A stretch of DNA of 64,000 nt from Anas platyrhynchos (taxonomy: Eukaryota > Chordata > Aves > Anseriformes > Anatidae): positions 46,973,501-47,037,500 of the forward strand of contig NC_092591.1 of NCBI RefSeq assembly GCF_047663525.1, given 5' to 3'. Of the stretch, positions 58,655-64,000 are shown piece after piece. How positions within the stretch are numbered: the first letter of the stretch is position 1; each line of letters starts with the position of its first letter. A program made the translations under genes and the position numbers. Under the pieces are notes generated by a model, which searched no databases, was not told where the DNA came from, and saw nothing but the letters and a program-made list of their open reading frames with translations.

Positions 58655-60605
58655 CACGGCAGCCAGGGAAGCCAGAAATTGGCAAACAATTCTGAGGTTG
58701 TGATCCTTTGTGTGCCCATGATATAAAAGAGGTTAAATAGTATTGCCCAAGCATGTCATGGGGTCTCTGCAAAACATTCCCTATCTCAGAGGTTGGACCT
58801 CTACAAATTGTTAATTGTGAACTTACACTTTTTAGGAACCTAATCCTGGCAGTTCTCACAATTACATACATGGGGACAGCAGGTTAGGGTGGGTAGGAAA
58901 TGCAGGGGGAGCACAGGAAAACGAATCCACAGAAAGTGGATTTCTCTGGCCAGGTCAGTATAGGGTCATGTTGCAACTATTTACAGTGTCTAATTCAGGA
59001 AAAAAATAAACTCGAGAACAAATTCTGACTGACATAAAAACAGCTTCTCTAGCCAGTTCAGCTTCAGTGTGCCTAGGTGTCTAGCACGTACTAATTGCTC
59101 CTGAGATGCCATTGTCATAAAAAATATTGGATTTACTGCAACACAAAAGATCTTTCAGGTTTAAAAAAAAAAAAAAAAAAAAAAAGACAATTACTTTGTA
59201 CAATTTGTTCAGCAAACAAAATATTTCTTAAATTTCTGTAGTTTTTATCAGTAGCTAAAGCATCAATGAGAAACTTCTGAAAGAGTTTAGATGCTACAGA
59301 AGACACGTGGGTGGTTTTCTGTTTGTTTGGGAAGGGTATTCCACAGAACAGTTATCAAGCACTCTTTAGAGCTTTCTAGTGCAGAGTCTCCCAAGGCCAA
59401 TTTCAAAACCCTTTTCCACTGATGTCCTTCTATTTATTTCATATCAACTGCATGACTCTGGGGAAAGAATCTGTCAGCTGGAATCTTCTAGCACAGCAGA
59501 TTAAATCAGCTAGCTAAAACCTAGATTAGGGAGGTGAGGAAATGTTTCACATTTGCTACAAGCCAAATCCTTAGTGAGATAGTTTGAATTTGGAAACATT
59601 TGCTCATCAAAATCTCATCTGGGGTGGAAGACTGCCCTTGATGTTCAGGTTTCTACCTTAATCCATCCCCTGGTTATCTTGAGGTCTGTTTTCTCTGGAT
59701 ATGGCATCCTTGGTGTACCCCTGACTCTTTTTCCTAATTTTAAAAGGGTTAAATAGGACTGGCCAAGGGGGTCATGAAGTCTCTGCAAGGTATTTCCTAT
59801 CTCAGAGGCTGGAACTTCATGAACAATTAGTTGCAATCACTTACCTTTTAGGAACCTAATCCATTTCACTGCTATTCCTCCTGTTTGCATATATGCACCA
59901 TGCTATGGGGACAGCAGATTAGGACAGATGTGAAAAGAGGGGAGCTGGGATACAGAAAACATCTTTGTTTTCCTAGAAGAAGCACCATGAAGGTAATTTC
60001 TCCACCTTGTTTTTCCTCTGTGCTAATTTAATCAGTTTAGCTACTAAAAGATGGACTTAAGTTGATCATAGTGGTCTTTTCTGGCCTTCAAACAAAGAAA
60101 TGTTGTCTTTCCTCTGTTTATTTCTCTCTGAAACAAGGCAGTGAAAAGCAGAGACAAATTCTGGTTTTAATGTTGCAGTATGAAAACCCCATGCAAGTTT
60201 TCATCCTGACCATTTTGGGGATGACACCTCTTTTCTATGGTGGAACTGAAAGGGAAGAAAGAGAAGGGAGAGGGAAGGTTTGCAGCAAAAATAAATTGCA
60301 ACTGGTGCTTATGACATACACTTGATTAGATGATTATTCCCTGGGCTCACAAGTTTGTCCGTATTACCTAGCCTATTTCAATCCTCTTTTCCAGTCCTAT
60401 GCTGCAGTTTCACAGAGATATGAAATCAGTAGTTACTGGGCAGCTGTATCTTAGCTGGTTGGAAAGTGACACAATATATGCACTTGGCATGCTTGGAAAG
60501 CACGTTTCTTTTCCCGGGAAAAGTACCATAAAGGTAATTTCTCTACCTTGTTTTTCCCCTGTGCTTGTTTAATCAGCTTAGCTATTAAAAGATAACAAGG
60601 GTTTA
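58655..60605 (+). repeat. Diverged local duplications (three partial copies)
   Basis: Copy A (about 58728-58910) and copy B (about 59744-59925) share GGTTAAATAG, CATTCCCTATCTCAGAGG / TATTTCCTATCTCAGAGG, TTTTAGGAACCTAATCC and GGGGACAGCAG in the same order. Copy B continues into a block (59986-60055) that recurs at 60526-60595: AAGGTAATTTCTCCACC versus AAGGTAATTTCTCTACC, then CTTGTTTTTCC and TTAATCAG. All are direct repeats. They are either a tandem duplication or members of an unrecognised dispersed repeat. Confidence 0.7.
59163..59185 (+). repeat. Poly-A tract (A23)
   Basis: Twenty-three A between two diverged copies of a local duplication. Could be the tail of an insertion, with no body recognised. 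Confidence 0.95.
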
Positions 60606-60609
60606 GGAC

Positions 60610-63600
60610 TATCATTAGCCCAGAGTGGTCATGTGGTTGTACTGGTAATTAGCACTGCTGTTGAACTCAGTATTGTTTAATAGGTAACTACAAAAGCAGT
60701 ACCAACTGTACATCTATACAAGCAAGAAAAAATGAAGGCCTTCTCTTCTTGAATTAATATTCAGTTATTTGTTTAGCTGAGTTTTTTTTCCTTTTTGGCT
60801 CTGTGACATTAGTATGTATATCCAAAGCATTAAACTGCTTGAAATGGGATTAGGACACTACAGTCTAAAATTGCAGTCCTGCGATCCTCCTGCTCAGCTG
60901 CTGTGTAAGCTTTAAGGTGTCAAAAATCCCTGGGAAGGCTCTGAGAGGGCCAGATATCTCACATCTGAATCACAACACAGAAAGTCTGTTTTGCTTGTCT
61001 GAGACTCCAGGAGTTCAGCTTGGTCGCTATCCTGAGTTCTAGGCATGCTTCCAGGACACTGGACTCTTCTCAGCTCCCAGCCCTTGGCTATATTTGCTTT
61101 TGAAGCACAGCCAAAGGGAGAAGAAATGAAGATGGGTGCTCCTCATATGCAACAGTCTACAGCTTAGCTCACTCAGTGAGGTTGTGGCACAACAGGCACA
61201 AATTCCTTTCTTTGCCTATGGGAATTTCAACCTGCACCTCTCAAATGTCCCCATAATAACCACCAGGTAACAAGCTCTCCTGAGGAGAGCCCCAGGTTCT
61301 GCCAGCTGTCAGGGCAAGAAGAGCACTGCTGTAGTCCAGTCACCAAAGGCAATTTCTCTGTGTCTGCAAATATATTTTGTTGGAGATTACTTAATGGATA
61401 TTTAATTAAATTATGTTCACTTGTTTTCGTAGTGTGACTTGGGTCTTAGCTTCAAATGCCAGAGATATTAACAGATTGCTACAAAGAGCTGAAGAACAGA
61501 GAAGACTATGACCTCAGGAGGTGATGGACTGAGAGGGGGGTGACATACAGATACGCTAGGAAGTACTTTATGTGACTTCTGCATTATATCTAGCCTAAGA
61601 AATGAATTCACAAGACTTCTAGAAAAACAAAACAAACAAACAAACAAAACCCCTACATCTGGTTAATCAGCATCACAATTCCGTAATAGTAATACTTTGA
61701 AGGGAAGTTACCATAGAAAGAACTAAGATGCAAGCAGCAAAGAAACACTGCAGTGGGACTGTGGAGAGGATTTTGATGTAAAATAATGAAAGGATTCAAG
61801 TATAAGAATATTAATGCAATTAGTGGCATCATGCAATTGTATCTGCAAAGTCCTAACTTTGTTCAGCAGAGAAGTGATTTGGAGCATACTGACTGTACAA
61901 GGGATCTGTGTTAACTGGAAAGAAAAAAAACTTTGTTGACAAAGGTGCTGCCAGGACACTTGCCTAACTGATGAGCTACTTTGTGATCCGCAGCAAGGAA
62001 GGCCAAACTTCTGTGTCTCTCGTTTCACTTCACTGTTTAATTATTTCTCACTGAAGAGGCTGTCTCTTTTAACTGATTTGTATGATATATATAATAGCTA
62101 ACCCTTTGGCTCTATTGCATTATTGTAAATACTCACTGCATGTGGTTTGTTTCTAAGAGCCTTCCAAACTTAAAAGGAAGCAAAAGCCTATGAACTATGC
62201 AAGTAGCTGAATATAGATGCAATATTTTTGACAAGTGTCAGGCAAGAAGTTGCAACAAATACAGATAAAATCCTGTAATAACTTAATACCAGACTGTTGT
62301 GCTGCAAATTTTCTTTATTGTCACATGTTACATTACAGGAGTTATCAAGAGGGAAACTAGAAATGTTGGCAGCTGCACAGAAGGTTAGACAGGGATTTTG
62401 TCATCCATAGAGGGTTAACATTTCTTAGGAGGACTCTAACCAGAGCCATTTTATCACTCTTCTCCAAGACAATCTGCATGTGCTGCTTGCAGCCCAGCAG
62501 TGAGATAGAAGCAAGCTACTTCATGTTTGTCTCTTTGATATACCAGAAGCGTTCATTTTCCATGGAAATCTGGATTTCTGTAGAAATTCATCCCAGCACT
62601 GTGGTTCAGCTACCTTGTCAAAAACAGCAAGCAATGGAGCAAAAGAACAGACAATGACAATTGACAAGAATCAGCAGATAGGAACTCTCCCTGGCAGCAA
62701 TAGAAGATAACAACATCCTTCTGCTATTCCTCCGTATCAGTAGGTTAATCCAGAAGGAGAGGGCAAGATAAATATCACTAGAACGATCAAGAAGCAGAAT
62801 ATAAAAGTTCAAGCTTTATGCTGTACACTGCAGATTCTGAAGGGGAAGTGCCAGGCTCGTCTTGTTGAGATAATGTGTTTTTATGACTGTAGATTGCAAG
62901 AAGATGCACATCTTTGATGGACTTCATTTACAGGCCATTTTGGTCAGACTGGAAAAGGGAAGTTGTCATTTGAGAAATGTGGTGTCTCATTCAGCCTGGC
63001 TTCACACAATGCAAATGCATCCATGTCCACATGAATGGCCATGTGTCCCTCGAAGTTAGTTTGTACACGTATTGACCAATCAATTCAATTAAAAAGGGTT
63101 GAAATCTCACCAATATACTTGTGCATCTCATCTGGAGCTTGATGTAGAGGGACAAAACTGAGCCTGTTTACCAGTGATGATATGGTGGGCTGGTTTGCAG
63201 GTCTTTTGGGGTTCAGCACAGCACATGCTGTCTCTTGTCAAAAGTGGGTGTGGGGGTAAATGTTACAGGAGATAGGGAGCTGAAATTACTGTGGGAGGGG
63301 AGAATATAGGGGACAGAGTACATGTCGCTTAAAGGCTATACTTAGTTATTTCTGCTGCTTACAGTATAACCTGGTTTATTACCAGGACCTAATTTGGTGT
63401 CTGGTGTTAATAATTAATGTAACAAGGCCTTCCCCTGTTACCCTTGATTTCTAATTAACAGTGCTATAAGTATTTTCAATTGGAAATAAAGTATTGGCCT
63501 TTCATTTGGACAAAACCAACAGGTCATTGCTCCAAGGAAATCACCCTGACACTTACATGGGTTTGGTGGTAGCACAGGGAACAATGTTCAAGATCATCAG

Positions 63601-63710
63601 GCTTCCTCTTCTGCACCCTTTTTACCACATAGTAAGGTACAAGGAGCCTCCAACAGACTTTGTGAAATTGCCTTATTCTGCACAAATAGCTTTTGACCAT
63701 GTACACCACT
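60610..63710. other. Intergenic DNA, no gene found
   Basis: Unique-looking DNA with short frames only. The last 300 bp carry overlapping frames on both strands (63494-63760 plus, 63524-63877 minus) around a CR1 tail, with no recognised domain. Confidence 0.55.
61627..61652 (+). repeat. CAAA tetranucleotide microsatellite
   Basis: About four to five CAAA/ACAA units. Confidence 0.9.
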
Positions 63711-63714
63711 GTTT

Positions 63715-63775
63715 CCTTGATGATTGTTTTGGGTCCCTTCCAACTCAGGATATTCTGTGATTCTACGATCCTCTG
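63715..63775 (+). mobile_element. CR1 3' terminus
   Basis: TTTTGGGTCCCTTCCAACTC followed by AGGATATTCTGTGATTCTAC is the extreme 3' end of plus-strand CR1. Sequence to its left is not obviously CR1, so only the tail is claimed. Confidence 0.8.
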
Positions 63776-64000
63776 AGAAGATGGGAGAACCAACCTGCAG
63801 AGAGAGCTGGGGTTAGTTAGCCAGGACTGCTCCACCGTGGGGCTTCTCCACTCCTTTGGCCACCCAGCAGCCCACATGTTGTGCCCATACTCTGCGGCCA
63901 GCAGATCTCCAAAGCTAACAAGTTCTGTTTGCTTTTTGCTCCTAGGTGATAAGCCATATTTTTTCGCATCAGCTCCCAGCTGAGTGCTGGAGAGGTGGGA

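Noticed and set aside
1-64000. CRISPR arrays, bacterial operons, tRNA or rRNA genes, intact retroviral genes
   Set aside because: None seen. The sequence is vertebrate nuclear DNA, and the only recognisable mobile-element coding remnants are CR1 LINE fragments.

Overview
This is vertebrate nuclear DNA and almost certainly from a bird. It is AT-rich, gene-sparse and made of short exons separated by long introns. The recognisable interspersed repeats are CR1 LINE fragments, several ending in the diagnostic tandem ATTCTGTG-type 3' terminus. No Alu, L1 or other mammalian repeats are evident. I cannot name the species from the sequence alone.

The left 27.4 kb holds the 5' part of one large minus-strand gene, which I identify as MUC6. 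MUC6 is a gel-forming mucin and in birds is the beta subunit of egg-white ovomucin. I could build a model of 22 consecutive exons, from the signal-peptide exon (27248-27299) to an exon beginning the third von Willebrand D domain (553-694). Every exon has AG/GT borders and every junction keeps the reading frame. The exons total 2739 nt, or 913 codons. The order is signal peptide, short basic linker, VWD1-C8-TIL, VWD2-C8-TIL, an extra TIL-like module, then the start of VWD3. The rest of VWD3, the Ser/Thr-rich mucin region and the C-terminus lie beyond the left edge. A TATA box (27403-27411) lies about 100 bp before the start codon. A run of 17 G residues (27528-27544) lies about 120 bp further upstream.

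From 27.5 to 64 kb I find no convincing protein-coding exon. This stretch has poly-A/T tracts, microsatellites, scattered CR1 fragments (dense at 56.3-57.6 kb), a MIR-like SINE remnant near 51.2 kb, a poly-A-terminated GC-richer block (39.5-40.88 kb), a GC-rich block at 57.6-58.2 kb, and a diverged local duplication at 58.6-60.6 kb. In other vertebrates MUC2 lies upstream of MUC6 in divergent orientation, so this is probably MUC6-MUC2 intergenic DNA. No MUC2 exon is visible.

Comparisons with human MUC6 and CR1 rest on remembered family sequence, not on a database search. Exon borders come from splice-site reading and phase bookkeeping.
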